Below, piece after piece: positions 43,533-53,156 of a stretch of 64,000 bases of DNA (its first letter is position 1; each line of letters begins with the position of its first letter). The DNA is taken from contig JALKAW010000001.1 in assembly GCA_023015825.1 (NCBI GenBank), forward strand, positions 806,001 to 870,000, read 5' to 3'. This stretch comes from Flavobacteriaceae bacterium S0862. Lineage in GTDB: Bacteria; Bacteroidota; Bacteroidia; Flavobacteriales; Flavobacteriaceae. Made by a program: the position numbers and the translations under genes. The notes below the pieces were generated by a model, which saw only the letters and a list, made by a program, of their open reading frames with translations, ran no database searches and was not told the DNA's origin.

Positions 43533-44822
43533 TTGCGTAAACATAAGTCGGTTTTAATTAAGGATATTTCCAGTTTCAAGGAAAAACTTTTGCTTTGGAG
43601 TCGGCAGTTTGATGATGCAGTTTGGTTAGATTCCAACAATTACCAAAACTTGAATACCGAATATGATGCTGTATTAGCAGTAGATGCAATGACGAGTATC
43701 CAATCAGACTATCACGATGCTTTCGATAAATTACATGAGTATCAAACAAAGACTAACGATTGGATTTTTGGTTATTTATCCTACGATTTAAAAAATGATA
43801 TCGAGCAGTTAGCATCCAATAACTTTGATGGCCTTGAGTTCCCAGAGTTATACTTCTTTCAGCCAAAAAAAATATTTTTAATTAAAGGAAACAGGCTCAA
43901 TGTATTGTATTTAAACATGATTTTTGGTGAGTTTGATAAGGATTTAAGTGCGATAAATGCTCAGGAATTTGATGATAAAGCTCATGAAAATCATGTAAAA
44001 ATCCATCTTCGAATTCATAAGGATGAGTATTTCAATAAGGTAAACGAACTTTTAAGTCATATACATCGTGGCGATATTTATGAAGCCAACTTTTGTCAAG
44101 AGTTCTATGCCGAAGACACACAGATAAACCCAGTTGAGACCTATAAAAAACTCAACAGTATTTCTAGACCACCTTTTGCGACGTTTTTGAAGGTGTATGA
44201 TAAATTTTTATTATCGGCATCACCAGAACGTTATATTAAGAAAAAGCATGACTATGTGGTGTCTCAACCAATTAAGGGAACGTCTAAACGATCTGATAAT
44301 GCTAAAGAAGATGCATTGTTGATTAGACAATTATCGAATGATGAAAAGGAGCGTAGCGAAAACATCATGATTGTAGATTTGGTGCGAAATGATCTTTCTA
44401 AAACGGCAATAAAAGGCAGTGTGAAAGTGGAAGAGCTCTGTAAAGTATATACTTTCGACCAAGTACATCAAATGATATCTACAGTAACTTCAAGAATAAG
44501 AGAAGGAATTTCTCCTGTAGACGTTTTAAGAACAACATTCCCAATGGGAAGCATGACAGGCGCTCCCAAAATTTCAGCAATGAAAATTATTGATGAGCTT
44601 GAAGAAACCAAACGAGGTCTGTATTCTGGCGCTGTTGGTTACTTTACACCAGAAGGAGACTTCGATTTTAACGTTATTATCAGAAGCATCTTGTACAATG
44701 CCAGAAAACAATATGTGTCCTATTCGGTAGGAGGAGCCATTACAGCTAAAAGCGACCCTTTAAAAGAATATGAGGAATGCTTAGTGAAAGCAAAAGCGAT
44801 GCGAGAGGTTTTAGAGAATTAA
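43533..44822 (+). CDS. pabB: Aminodeoxychorismate / anthranilate synthase component I family protein
   Basis: This 429-residue chorismate-binding enzyme converts chorismate to aminodeoxychorismate (folate) or anthranilate. Family landmarks are IHRGDIYEANFCQEFYAED, SASPERYIKKKHDYVVSQPI, IKGTSKR, NIMIVDLVRNDLSKTAIKGS, FPMGSMTGAPKISAMKIID and GVAV-like GGAITAKSDPLKEYEECLVK. It stands away from trp genes, so PabB is the better guess. The only usable start is TTG at 43533, since an in-frame stop at 43518 precedes it and no ATG or GTG is near. Its stop codon interlocks with that of the convergent gene (TTAA at 44819-44822). Confidence 0.85.
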   Translation: MRKHKSVLIKDISSFKEKLLLWSRQFDDAVWLDSNNYQNLNTEYDAVLAVDAMTSIQSDYHDAFDKLHEYQTKTNDWIFGYLSYDLKNDIEQLASNNFDGLEFPELYFFQPKKIFLIKGNRLNVLYLNMIFGEFDKDLSAINAQEFDDKAHENHVKIHLRIHKDEYFNKVNELLSHIHRGDIYEANFCQEFYAEDTQINPVETYKKLNSISRPPFATFLKVYDKFLLSASPERYIKKKHDYVVSQPIKGTSKRSDNAKEDALLIRQLSNDEKERSENIMIVDLVRNDLSKTAIKGSVKVEELCKVYTFDQVHQMISTVTSRIREGISPVDVLRTTFPMGSMTGAPKISAMKIIDELEETKRGLYSGAVGYFTPEGDFDFNVIIRSILYNARKQYVSYSVGGAITAKSDPLKEYEECLVKAKAMREVLEN

Positions 44823-45511
44823 GGCAGATTCTTTCTAAAACTTCTTTGAACACTTTCAAAAATTCTTACTATTCGCTTAACTTCTATGTCTTTTACGTTA
44901 GAAATTTCTTCAAAACTAAGTTTACCAAAGACAAACAAGTCAATAATATCAGTAATATTCATTGGTAACCACATATAAAACCTACCTAGTAGTCTTTTAG
45001 TCTGCTGTGAAGATATGTCCTCTATTTCGAAAGCATTAATAACCGAAGAGTCTTTATCATCATACAAAAACAAATGTTTATGCTTAGTGTCTTGCTGATA
45101 TGAGATGTCTTCTAAGTCTTCATTCATAACATAATCCATGTCAGCATCTAGTGTGAATTTTTCCTCTAGGCTATCTAATTCTTCTTCTAATATGGTACTC
45201 GTACTTTGAGTATTTTTATGAAAAGCTTCCTTTTTTAATAGCTCGTTTAAATCGTTATATACAATTTTAAATAGCTGAAGTTTAATAGCCATTTCTTCTA
45301 AATCGATGTTGATGCCTTTACTGTAATATTTTGCAATACTTTCATCAATAATATCATTAGAGTTATACATGTTTTTTGGTAAAACACCTGTAGATTCAGC
45401 AATATATAAACGATGTTTTACATAGGCTTTTAAATGCTGAACTGCTGAAAGTACTTTTTTGTCAAATTCTGTTTGAGTGCTTTTATTCATTATTTTTTTT
45501 ATAGTGCTCAT
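44819..45511 (-). CDS. Conserved hypothetical protein with sigma-factor-like C-terminus
   Basis: This 230-residue, mostly helical, acidic protein has N-terminal helices (FDKKVLSAVQHLKAYVKHRL). A very acidic middle follows (LEEELDSLEEKFTLDADMDY). The C-terminal segment LPMNITDIIDLFVFGKLSFE, then EISNVKDIEVKRIVRIFESV, resembles the region-4 helix-turn-helix of RNA polymerase sigma factors. It lacks a recognisable region 2. Function is unknown. It lies convergent to pabB and divergent from tilS. An alternative start is the ATG at 45490. Confidence 0.65.
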   Translation of the reverse strand: MSTIKKIMNKSTQTEFDKKVLSAVQHLKAYVKHRLYIAESTGVLPKNMYNSNDIIDESIAKYYSKGINIDLEEMAIKLQLFKIVYNDLNELLKKEAFHKNTQSTSTILEEELDSLEEKFTLDADMDYVMNEDLEDISYQQDTKHKHLFLYDDKDSSVINAFEIEDISSQQTKRLLGRFYMWLPMNITDIIDLFVFGKLSFEEISNVKDIEVKRIVRIFESVQRSFRKNLP

Positions 45512-45603
45512 TATCTGAAATTTTAATTAATTTTTAAAACTAAAAAACAATTGTGTTTAATAATATGATAATTATCACATTCAATTTAATATCATCAATG
45601 TTG

Positions 45604-45611
45604 TATATTTG
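45604..45611 (+). promoter_or_regulatory. Putative -7 box (TATATTTG) of tilS, leaderless arrangement
   Basis: TATATTTG is a full match to TAnnTTTG and ends only 5 bp before the ATG at 45617, so the transcript would begin at or next to the start codon. Confidence 0.45.
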
Positions 45612-45616
45612 AAACC

Positions 45617-46924
45617 ATGCTAAAAAAATTCCAAAACCATATAAACGAAAAGCTTTCTTTTATTAAGAATGCTAGGCTGCTTATAGCTATTTCTGGAGGA
45701 GTTGATAGTGTAGTTTTAGCTTATTTATGCAAGAAAATGGATTTGAATATCTCTTTGGCTCATTGTAACTTTAACCTAAGAGGTGCTGAAAGTGATGCAG
45801 ATGAAGATTTTGTGTTGCAGTTAGCTGAAGATTGGGAATTAGAAGTGTTTATTGAAAATTTTGACACAAAAAAATTTGCTGCCGACAAGAAAATAAGTAC
45901 GCAAATGGCTGCCAGAACATTGCGTTATTACTGGTTTGAAGAACTAAAAACACAATTAAAATTCGACTATATTTTAACAGCACATCATGCTGATGATAAT
46001 TTTGAAACCTTCTTGATTAATTTATCTAGAGGCACTGGTTTGGATGGTCTGTTAGGAATTCCACAGGTTAATGGTGCTATTGTAAGACCTTTGTTACCAT
46101 TTACAAGAGACGACGTAGAAAAGTTTGCTAAAGAGTATAAACTGCAATGGAGAGAGGATAGTAGTAATTCGTCAACCAAATATTTACGCAACAAATTACG
46201 TCATGATGTGATTCCTATTCTTAAAGGAATTAATCCGCAGTTGCTACAAAACTTCGAGAAAACTCAACATTACTTAAATGATGCTAAATCAATCGTTAAT
46301 GACAAAGTGGATGAGGTTGCACAAAACATTGTTAGTAAAACAAATAACAATGGAGTGGCTTTTAATATCAATGAAATTCAACAATTAAATAACCCTAAAG
46401 CCTATTTGTATGAATTACTAAATGGCTACGGATTTACACAATGGCAAGATATACTGGAATTGTTAATTGCGCAATCTGGAAAACAAGTGTTTTCAAACAC
46501 GCATCGCTTATTGAAAGATAGGGAGTATTTAATATTATCTGAAATAACAGATTTGCCTAACGAATCAATTAAAATCACCGATTCTCAAAACGTTGTTTTA
46601 ACTCCTTTTGGGAAGTTGTTAATTTCTAAAGTTGCTAGTAAAGATGAAGTTTCAGAAGGCACAGTGTATTTCGACTTGTCAAGTTTAAGTTTTCCATTAA
46701 CTCTCAGGAAATGGGAACAAGGGGATGCTTTTTATCCTTCAGGAATGATAGGAAAAAAGAAAGTGAGCAAATACTTTAAAGACGAGAAATTTTCTTTATT
46801 AGATAAGGAAAACACGTGGTTACTATGTTCAGGGGATGATATTATTTGGATTGTTGGTCATAGAACAGACAACAGATTTAAAGTCACAGACAATACTAAG
46901 CAAATATTAAAAATAACCATATAA
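45617..46924 (+). CDS. tilS: tRNA(Ile)-lysidine synthase TilS
   Basis: This 435-residue enzyme modifies C34 of the tRNA-Ile CAU anticodon to lysidine with ATP and lysine, an essential step for reading AUA codons. The PP-loop SGGVDS is at residues 26-31. LAHCNFNLRGAESDADEDFV and TAHHADDNFETFLINLSRGT are the conserved ATP and tRNA contacts, and REDSSNSSTKYLRNKLRHDV follows. The C-terminal domain (LTLRKWEQGDAFYPSGMIGKK) is the usual TilS tail. It is followed 4 bp later by a YheT-like hydrolase gene. Confidence 0.96.
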   Translation: MLKKFQNHINEKLSFIKNARLLIAISGGVDSVVLAYLCKKMDLNISLAHCNFNLRGAESDADEDFVLQLAEDWELEVFIENFDTKKFAADKKISTQMAARTLRYYWFEELKTQLKFDYILTAHHADDNFETFLINLSRGTGLDGLLGIPQVNGAIVRPLLPFTRDDVEKFAKEYKLQWREDSSNSSTKYLRNKLRHDVIPILKGINPQLLQNFEKTQHYLNDAKSIVNDKVDEVAQNIVSKTNNNGVAFNINEIQQLNNPKAYLYELLNGYGFTQWQDILELLIAQSGKQVFSNTHRLLKDREYLILSEITDLPNESIKITDSQNVVLTPFGKLLISKVASKDEVSEGTVYFDLSSLSFPLTLRKWEQGDAFYPSGMIGKKKVSKYFKDEKFSLLDKENTWLLCSGDDIIWIVGHRTDNRFKVTDNTKQILKITI

Positions 46925-46928
46925 TAAA

Positions 46929-47894
46929 ATGCCAATAATAGAATCGGCGTATAAGCCTCCTTTTTTATTTAGAAATGGTTTTGTTTCTACTGTGTATTCA
47001 GGACTTGCTAGAAGAGTAAATGGTTTAATTCAAGAACGTGAGCGTATTACGCTTAGTGATGATGATTTTTTAGACTTAGATTGGAGTTACAGTATGGAGA
47101 AAAGCGACAAAGTGATTATAATGCTTCATGGACTTGAAGGTAATGGGCAACGACCTTATATGACTGGAGTTGCAAAGTTATTTAACACTCATGGTGTAGA
47201 TGCCGTTTGTGTAAATTTTCGTGGTTGTAGTGGCGAGCCTAATTTAAAATACCGTAGTTATCACTCTGGAGCAACTGAAGATTTGGTTGATATTATCAAT
47301 CATTTAATTGATTCAAAGCATTATTCCAAGATATACTTCCATGGTATTAGCTTAGGAGCAAATATGGTGTTGAAGTATATTGGTGAACGAAGCGATGTGC
47401 CAACTCAAATTAAAGGTGTTGTTGCTGTATCCGTTCCATGTGATTTACATGGTTCCTGTAATGAACTACATGCATTTAAAAATAGATTGTATCATAATAA
47501 TTTTAAAAAATACTTAGTAAATCGACTTAAAATAAAACAATCTCAACATTCTGATAAATTGAGTGTTAAAGAGATTACATCAATTAAAACTTTAAAAGAT
47601 TTTGATAATATTTATACATCAAGAGCACATGGTTTTAAGGATGCATTAGATTATTATACTCAGTGCAGCAGTTTACAATTTCTACCAAATATTAAAACAC
47701 CTACATTAATTATAAATGCATTGAATGATTCTTTTTTATCTCCTGAATGCTATCCAGTAAAAGAAGCAAAAGCAAATAGTTATTTATATTTAGAAATGCC
47801 AAATCATGGAGGTCATGTTGGTTTTATTCAGTTAGAGAGCTATTACTACAATGAAAAAAGAGCACTTGAGTTTTTTGGGATAAATCAAGACTAA
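46929..47894 (+). CDS. YheT-like alpha/beta-fold hydrolase
   Basis: This 321-residue protein begins ESAYKPPFLFRNGFVSTVYS, the typical opening of the YheT family, with oxyanion-hole region IIMLHGLEGNG. The nucleophile is Ser141 in FHGISLGANMVLKYIGE, the acid lies in NALNDSFLSPE, and the late His in PNHGGHVGFI. The catalytic triad is complete. Members hydrolyse esters; the cellular substrate is unknown. It is cotranscribed with tilS. Confidence 0.9.
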   Translation: MPIIESAYKPPFLFRNGFVSTVYSGLARRVNGLIQERERITLSDDDFLDLDWSYSMEKSDKVIIMLHGLEGNGQRPYMTGVAKLFNTHGVDAVCVNFRGCSGEPNLKYRSYHSGATEDLVDIINHLIDSKHYSKIYFHGISLGANMVLKYIGERSDVPTQIKGVVAVSVPCDLHGSCNELHAFKNRLYHNNFKKYLVNRLKIKQSQHSDKLSVKEITSIKTLKDFDNIYTSRAHGFKDALDYYTQCSSLQFLPNIKTPTLIINALNDSFLSPECYPVKEAKANSYLYLEMPNHGGHVGFIQLESYYYNEKRALEFFGINQD

Positions 47895-47922
47895 TTAAGT
47901 TACAGAAGTATATAAAAAAAGC

Positions 47923-47958
47923 GAATCCTATAGTGACCATACTATAGGATTCTTTTTT
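47923..47958 (+). terminator. Strong terminator after the tilS operon
   Basis: A 12-bp perfect stem (GAATCCTATAGT with ACTATAGGATTC, 47923-47952) is followed by a T-run. Confidence 0.9.
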
Positions 47959-48102
47959 GTGTAATACCTAAACAACTACAAGTAGCTATTTAAGTGGCTG
48001 CAAATATAGGCTAATAAACTAAGCAAGCACTATACTATTTTGTATTAAATTGAATAATGTTGTATCTCAATATTTTATATATTTATACAAAATCAACCAA
48101 TT

Positions 48103-48813
48103 ATGAAAAAAGCAATTGTTTTACTTTTTAGTATTGTTGCATCCTTGGGAATGACTGCACAAAATATTATTGGCGCCTATGAAGCTTATTCGACTAGTGA
48201 AAATGGAGATAGACTTAGAAATATTGTCATATTAGCAGATGGTTATCAAGTATTAACTGTCTATAATTCCGAAACTGGAAAATTCATTCACTCTAATGGA
48301 GGTACTTGGAAGTTAGAAGGAAATACAATGACTGAGAAAGTTGAATTTCATACTGATAATAATGAACTTGTTGGAACCGAAGTAAGTTTTGAAGTTAAAA
48401 TTACTGACGACAGTATTCAAATAGTTGGAAACGAAATGATATTGACAAAAATTGATGATGGTACTCCAGGAAAATTACAAGGAGCTTGGTTAATGTCAGG
48501 TCGCGTTAGAGATGGGAAAGAACAGTCACGCGATATTACTAGACCTAGAAAAACCATGAAAATGCTATCTGGAACGCGTTTTCAATGGATTGCCTATAAT
48601 ACTGAAACAAAGCAATTTATGGGAACAGGAGGTGGAACTTACACTACTGTAGATGGCAAATACACCGAAAATATTGAGTTCTTTTCTAGAGATGATTCAA
48701 GAGTTGGTGCAAGTTTAGAATTTGACTTTAGCTTTGTTGATGGAAACTGGCATCACAAAGGGTTTTCAAGTAAAGGCGACCCAATGCATGAGATTTGGAC
48801 GGTAAGGCAATAA
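48103..48813 (+). CDS. Secreted protein with two internal lipocalin-like repeats
   Basis: This 236-residue protein has signal peptide [20 protein letters not shown]. The mature part consists of two similar halves. The first runs from [19 protein letters not shown] through [20 protein letters not shown]. The second runs from [19 protein letters not shown] through [20 protein letters not shown]. Each half has the 'G.W..' start, a threonine-rich strand and a G-G-x-[TW] turn of small beta-barrel domains. An internal duplication is evident, but function is unknown. It is followed by the yifB gene 41 bp later. Confidence 0.75.
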   Translation: MKKAIVLLFSIVASLGMTAQNIIGAYEAYSTSENGDRLRNIVILADGYQVLTVYNSETGKFIHSNGGTWKLEGNTMTEKVEFHTDNNELVGTEVSFEVKITDDSIQIVGNEMILTKIDDGTPGKLQGAWLMSGRVRDGKEQSRDITRPRKTMKMLSGTRFQWIAYNTETKQFMGTGGGTYTTVDGKYTENIEFFSRDDSRVGASLEFDFSFVDGNWHHKGFSSKGDPMHEIWTVRQ

Positions 48814-48854
48814 TTTTTTATAATTTTTCTTACATTAAAGCAAACCAATCATGT

Positions 48855-50393
48855 ATGCTTAAAAAAGTATTTGCTAGCGCTGTTTTTGGAGTGGAGGCCT
48901 CCACGATTACCGTTGAAGTTAACGTAGGTAAAGGCATAGGGTATCATTTAGTTGGATTACCAGATAATGCTATAAAAGAAAGCAATTATCGTATTGCTGC
49001 AGCTTTACAGAATAACGACTATAAAATTCCAGGAAAGAAAATTACCATCAACATGGCACCTGCCGATTTACGTAAAGAAGGTTCTGCTTACGATTTAACC
49101 TTGGCTATTGGTATTCTTGCGGGATCTTCTCAAATAAAAGCTGAAAGCTTAGAAGATTTCTTAATAATGGGTGAGCTATCATTAGATGGAAGTTTACAAC
49201 CCATAAAAGGCGCTTTGCCTATCGCTGTTAAGGCAAGGAAAGAAGGTTTTAAGGGATTTATTCTGCCAAACCAAAACGCTAAAGAGGCGGCGATTGTAGA
49301 CAATCTAAAAGTCTATGGTGTTGATAATATAAAGCAAGTGATTGATTTCTTTGATAAAGGAGAGGTTCTGGAGCAAACAATCATTGATACACGAGCAGAA
49401 TTCGCCAAAAACCTAAACTTTCCAGAATTTGATTTTTCGGATGTTAAAGGACAAGAAAGTATCAAACGTTGTATGGAAATTGCAGCAGCTGGTGGACATA
49501 ACATAATTTTAATTGGTCCTCCTGGAGCAGGAAAAACCATGTTGGCAAAAAGATTGCCTTCTATTTTACCGCCAATGACTTTGCACGAAGCTCTAGAAAC
49601 TACTAAAATTCATTCGGTGGTTGGTCGTGTTAAAGAGCACGCAGGACTCATGGCGCAACGACCTTTTAGGAGTCCACATCACACAATATCAAATGTCGCT
49701 CTTGTTGGTGGCGGTAGTTATCCGCAACCAGGAGAAATCTCATTATCTCACAATGGTGTGTTGTTTTTAGATGAATTACCAGAGTTTAAACGCGAAGTTT
49801 TGGAAGTGATGCGACAGCCTTTAGAGGATAGAGAGGTGACAATTTCCAGAGCAAAATTCACGGTTACTTATCCAAGTAGTTTTATGTTGGTTGCGAGCAT
49901 GAATCCAAGCCCAAGTGGCTATTTTAATGACCCAGATGCACCTGTGACAAGTTCGCCAGCCGAAATGCAACGCTATTTAAGTAAGATTTCAGGGCCTTTA
50001 TTGGACAGAATAGATATTCATATAGAAGTAACGCCTGTACCTTTTGAAAAACTCTCTGAAGAACGCAAAAGTGAATCATCGGTAGATATTAGAAAACGTG
50101 TGACTGCAGCTAGAAAGATTCAAACACAGCGTTTTAAAGAATCAGACAAAGTGCATTACAACGCACAAATGAATACCAAACAAATTAGAAAGAACTGCAA
50201 GTTGGATGATGCTTCTATGGAACTGCTTAAAGTTGCTATGGAGCGCTTAAATTTATCTGCAAGAGCGTATGATAGAATATTAAAGGTAGCTCGTACCATA
50301 GCTGATTTAGAAGGTTTAGAAAAGATTAATGGCAATCATATTAGTGAAGCTATTCAATACCGAAGCCTAGATAGAGAAGGTTGGTTGGGGTAG
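48855..50393 (+). CDS. YifB/ComM-family magnesium-chelatase-like AAA+ ATPase
   Basis: This 512-residue protein has an N-terminal Lon-protease-like domain (residues 1-165: [34 protein letters not shown]). The AAA+ domain has Walker A GPPGAGKT at 221-228, [19 protein letters not shown], Walker [12 protein letters not shown] and the arginine-finger region [18 protein letters not shown]-terminal Mg-chelatase domain follows ([20 protein letters not shown]). In other bacteria ComM is a DNA helicase that promotes branch migration during natural transformation. I start at the ATG at 48855 ([12 protein letters not shown]), 20 codons inside the longest frame, as that begins the conserved domain. Confidence 0.94.
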   Translation: MLKKVFASAVFGVEASTITVEVNVGKGIGYHLVGLPDNAIKESNYRIAAALQNNDYKIPGKKITINMAPADLRKEGSAYDLTLAIGILAGSSQIKAESLEDFLIMGELSLDGSLQPIKGALPIAVKARKEGFKGFILPNQNAKEAAIVDNLKVYGVDNIKQVIDFFDKGEVLEQTIIDTRAEFAKNLNFPEFDFSDVKGQESIKRCMEIAAAGGHNIILIGPPGAGKTMLAKRLPSILPPMTLHEALETTKIHSVVGRVKEHAGLMAQRPFRSPHHTISNVALVGGGSYPQPGEISLSHNGVLFLDELPEFKREVLEVMRQPLEDREVTISRAKFTVTYPSSFMLVASMNPSPSGYFNDPDAPVTSSPAEMQRYLSKISGPLLDRIDIHIEVTPVPFEKLSEERKSESSVDIRKRVTAARKIQTQRFKESDKVHYNAQMNTKQIRKNCKLDDASMELLKVAMERLNLSARAYDRILKVARTIADLEGLEKINGNHISEAIQYRSLDREGWLG

Positions 50394-50449
50394 TAATTAA
50401 TATTCTTTTTAAAATTTTAAAACTGTAATTTAGAGCAAATGAATTTATA

Positions 50450-51676
50450 ATGATTACATCTTGGTTTAAAAACATTGGTCCTGGACCATTAGTGGCAGCT
50501 GCCTTTATTGGCCCAGGAACGGTGACATTATGTACTGTAGCAGGCGTTGATTTTGGCTTTGCCTTGCTTTGGGCAATGGTTTTGTCTATTGTCGCAACCA
50601 TAGTGTTGCAAGAAATGTCGGCACGGTTGGGCATTATTTCTCAAAAAGGTCTTGCCGAAATTATAAGGACAGAGATTAAGAATCCATTATTTAAAGGATT
50701 ATCTATTGTTTTAATCTTATCTGCAATTGTTATTGGAAATGCAGCTTATGAAGCTGGAAATATTAGTGGTGGTGTTCTAGGGCTCGAAGCTGTTTTGGGT
50801 CATCACTCTTTAGATATTGGATCGTTTTCTTTAAATTATTTTAGCGTTGCTATTGGTTTAGTGGCTTTTGTACTGCTGTATATAGGTAATTATAAGATTT
50901 TAGAAAAAGCACTTGTGTCTTTAGTCATATTAATGAGCATTGCGTTTATTGTGACAGCCATAATAACAAAACCGAATCTAGCAGAGGCATTTAAAGGTGT
51001 CTTTATACCTAAATTCCCAGACGATAGTGTTCTAATCATTATTGGATTAATAGGAACAACGGTTGTGCCATATAATCTCTTTTTGCATGCGTCTTTAGTT
51101 AAGGAAAAATGGAAAAGTAAGACTGATTTAAAATACGCTCAAAAAGACACTATTGTTGCAGTGGTTTTAGGAGGTATAGTGTCTATGTGCATCATTATAT
51201 CTGCTGCAGCTATTCAATCAAGTGAAATTAATAACGCAGCAGACTTAGCGAAAGGTTTAGAGCCGCTTTTTGGAAGTTTTTCTAAATATTTTCTAGCAAT
51301 AGGATTATTTGCAGCAGGTATTACAAGTGCTATCACAGCGCCATTGGCAGCAGCTTTTGTGGCCACAGGTTGTTTGGGTTGGTCTACTAACATGAGGTCT
51401 AAAAAGTTTAGAGGTGTATGGATGTTTATATTGGTGGTTGGTGTATTGTCGTCGTCGTCTGGAATAAAATCAATTGAAATTATAAAATTTGCTCAAGTTG
51501 CTAATGGTATTCTATTACCAGTAATTGCAGGGTTTCTTATTTGGATTATGAATAAACATTCGGTTTTGGGTGATTATAAAAACTCGATGAGACAAAATGT
51601 AATAAGTATTGTTATTCTCGCAATCACTATTTTTCTGGGAGCTAAAAGCATATTAAAAGTTTTTGAATTATTATAA
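50450..51676 (+). CDS. Nramp-like (SLC11-fold) transporter lacking canonical metal-binding residues
   Basis: This 408-residue membrane protein has eleven predicted helices and clear Nramp similarity (LVAAAFIGPGTVTLCTVAG, GLSIVLILSAIVIGNAAYEA, LIGTTVVPYNLFLHASL, ITSAITAPLAAAFVATGCLG). In metal-transporting Nramps, helix 1 has DPGN and helix 6 has MPHN. Here these are GPGT (21-24) and VPYN (206-209), so the Asp, Asn, Met and His around the metal are all replaced. The gene abuts pxpA (0 bp) at the head of a 5-oxoprolinase operon. In Bacillus subtilis an Nramp-like gene, ycsG, also sits beside the pxpA homologue ycsF. Uptake of 5-oxoproline or another organic substrate is an inference. Confidence 0.85.
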   Translation: MITSWFKNIGPGPLVAAAFIGPGTVTLCTVAGVDFGFALLWAMVLSIVATIVLQEMSARLGIISQKGLAEIIRTEIKNPLFKGLSIVLILSAIVIGNAAYEAGNISGGVLGLEAVLGHHSLDIGSFSLNYFSVAIGLVAFVLLYIGNYKILEKALVSLVILMSIAFIVTAIITKPNLAEAFKGVFIPKFPDDSVLIIIGLIGTTVVPYNLFLHASLVKEKWKSKTDLKYAQKDTIVAVVLGGIVSMCIIISAAAIQSSEINNAADLAKGLEPLFGSFSKYFLAIGLFAAGITSAITAPLAAAFVATGCLGWSTNMRSKKFRGVWMFILVVGVLSSSSGIKSIEIIKFAQVANGILLPVIAGFLIWIMNKHSVLGDYKNSMRQNVISIVILAITIFLGAKSILKVFELL

Positions 51677-52417
51677 ATGCATAGTATTTCAATAGATATA
51701 AACGCTGATATAGGCGAAGGCTTAGGTAACGAAGCAGATTTAATGCCGCTACTTTCTTCTTGTAACATAGCTTGTGGTGGACATGCTGGAGATTATGATA
51801 CAATGAGAATATGTGTTGAATTAGCTAAACAACATCGTGTTAAAATTGGTGCACATCCTTCGTTTCCAGATAAAGAGAACTTTGGAAGACAGATTGTGGA
51901 TATGTCTTGCGCGGCTTTATATCAAACAGTTAAAAACCAGATTAAATCCTTGATGAATATTGTAAGAGAAGAACATGCAGCCTTGCACCATATAAAGCCT
52001 CATGGGGCACTATATAATTTAGCTGCAAAAGATAGAACTACCGCTGAGGTTGTTGTTGAAGTTATGAAAAGTATTCATTTGCCTCTAAAGCTTTATGTGC
52101 CTTATGGGTCAGTAATTTCGGAAGTAGCAATTAAAGAGGGTGTTCCTATTGTCTATGAAGTATTTGCTGATAGAAATTATAATAATGACTTATCACTCGT
52201 TTCAAGAACTAAGGAGAATGCTGTGATTCATGATGCGGATAAAATGACACTCCATGTTCAAAATATGATTTTACATAAAAAGGTAACAGCTGTAAACGGA
52301 GTAGAGGTGCCAATTAAAGCAGATACTATTTGCATTCATGGTGACAATCCAGAAGCCTTAAAATTGATAAAAAAGCTACGACAAAATTTGATAAATTTAG
52401 GTGTTATAATTCAATAG
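51677..52417 (+). CDS. pxpA: 5-oxoprolinase subunit PxpA (LamB/YcsF family)
   Basis: This 246-residue protein begins SIDINADIGEGLGNEADLMP, then SSCNIACGGHAGDYDTMRIC, the metal-binding and phosphate-loop signature of the LamB/YcsF family. KIGAHPSFPDKENFGRQIVD and HHIKPHGALYNLAAKD follow. With PxpB and PxpC it hydrolyses 5-oxoproline to glutamate using ATP, a damage-disposal step. Its ATG directly follows the stop of the Nramp-like gene. Confidence 0.95.
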   Translation: MHSISIDINADIGEGLGNEADLMPLLSSCNIACGGHAGDYDTMRICVELAKQHRVKIGAHPSFPDKENFGRQIVDMSCAALYQTVKNQIKSLMNIVREEHAALHHIKPHGALYNLAAKDRTTAEVVVEVMKSIHLPLKLYVPYGSVISEVAIKEGVPIVYEVFADRNYNNDLSLVSRTKENAVIHDADKMTLHVQNMILHKKVTAVNGVEVPIKADTICIHGDNPEALKLIKKLRQNLINLGVIIQ

Positions 52418-52421
52418 TAAT

Positions 52422-53156
52422 TTGAATGAATTTGAACTAAAATATAAGCCATTTGGAGAGCGATCAATTTTAATTGAATGGCCTAAAATAATATCAGAAA
52501 AAGTTCTCGAAAGCGTACTTTTGTGTAAGGATAAACTTGAAAATTATAAATTTAAAGAAAGAGTTTATATAAAATCTGCATACAACTCGATATTAATAAC
52601 TTATGATGTCACTATAAATAATTTCTATGGTAAAGTTTTAACACTAAAAGATATACTTTATACTAATTTTGCGACTAAAAAAAGTAGTTATAAATTTTGG
52701 AAAATTCCAGTATGTTATGATTTTGATTTTGGAATAGATTTAGAAGAGGTTTCTAAAAATAATGGTATTGAAATTCCTGAGATTATTCGACTTCATTCTA
52801 GCACTATTTATCGCATTTATTTTTTAGGATTTTTGCCTGGATTTTTATATTTGGGTGGTCTAGATAACCGACTTCATTTCTCAAGAAAGAATACACCTAG
52901 ATTAAAAGTTAAAAAAGGCTCGGTTGCTATTGGAGGCTCTCAAACAGGAATTTATCCAACTGAAAGCCCTGGTGGCTGGAATATTATAGGTAAAACACCC
53001 ATCGATTTTTTTTATGTATACGATGAAAACCCTTGTTTTGCTCAAGCTGGAGATAAAATCCAGTTTATTTCTGTTACAAAAATGGAATACGAACAAATAG
53101 CTAAAAGTATAGAATCTAAAACGTATGTAATGGAAAGCGAGGTATTTGATGGTTAG
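52422..53156 (+). CDS. pxpB: 5-oxoprolinase subunit PxpB (KipI/allophanate hydrolase subunit 1 family)
   Basis: This 244-residue protein has the KipI-family core: FKERVYIKSAYNSILITYDV, FWKIPVCYDFDFGIDLEEVS and the conserved FLPGFLYLGGLDNRLHFSRK, then SVAIGGSQTGIYPTESPGGW. The start is a TTG at 52422, 4 bp after the pxpA stop; no ATG or GTG precedes the conserved KPFGERSILIEWP. The gene ends 8 bp inside pxpC. It forms a complex with PxpC that carries out ATP-dependent oxoproline chemistry. Confidence 0.93.
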   Translation: MNEFELKYKPFGERSILIEWPKIISEKVLESVLLCKDKLENYKFKERVYIKSAYNSILITYDVTINNFYGKVLTLKDILYTNFATKKSSYKFWKIPVCYDFDFGIDLEEVSKNNGIEIPEIIRLHSSTIYRIYFLGFLPGFLYLGGLDNRLHFSRKNTPRLKVKKGSVAIGGSQTGIYPTESPGGWNIIGKTPIDFFYVYDENPCFAQAGDKIQFISVTKMEYEQIAKSIESKTYVMESEVFDG

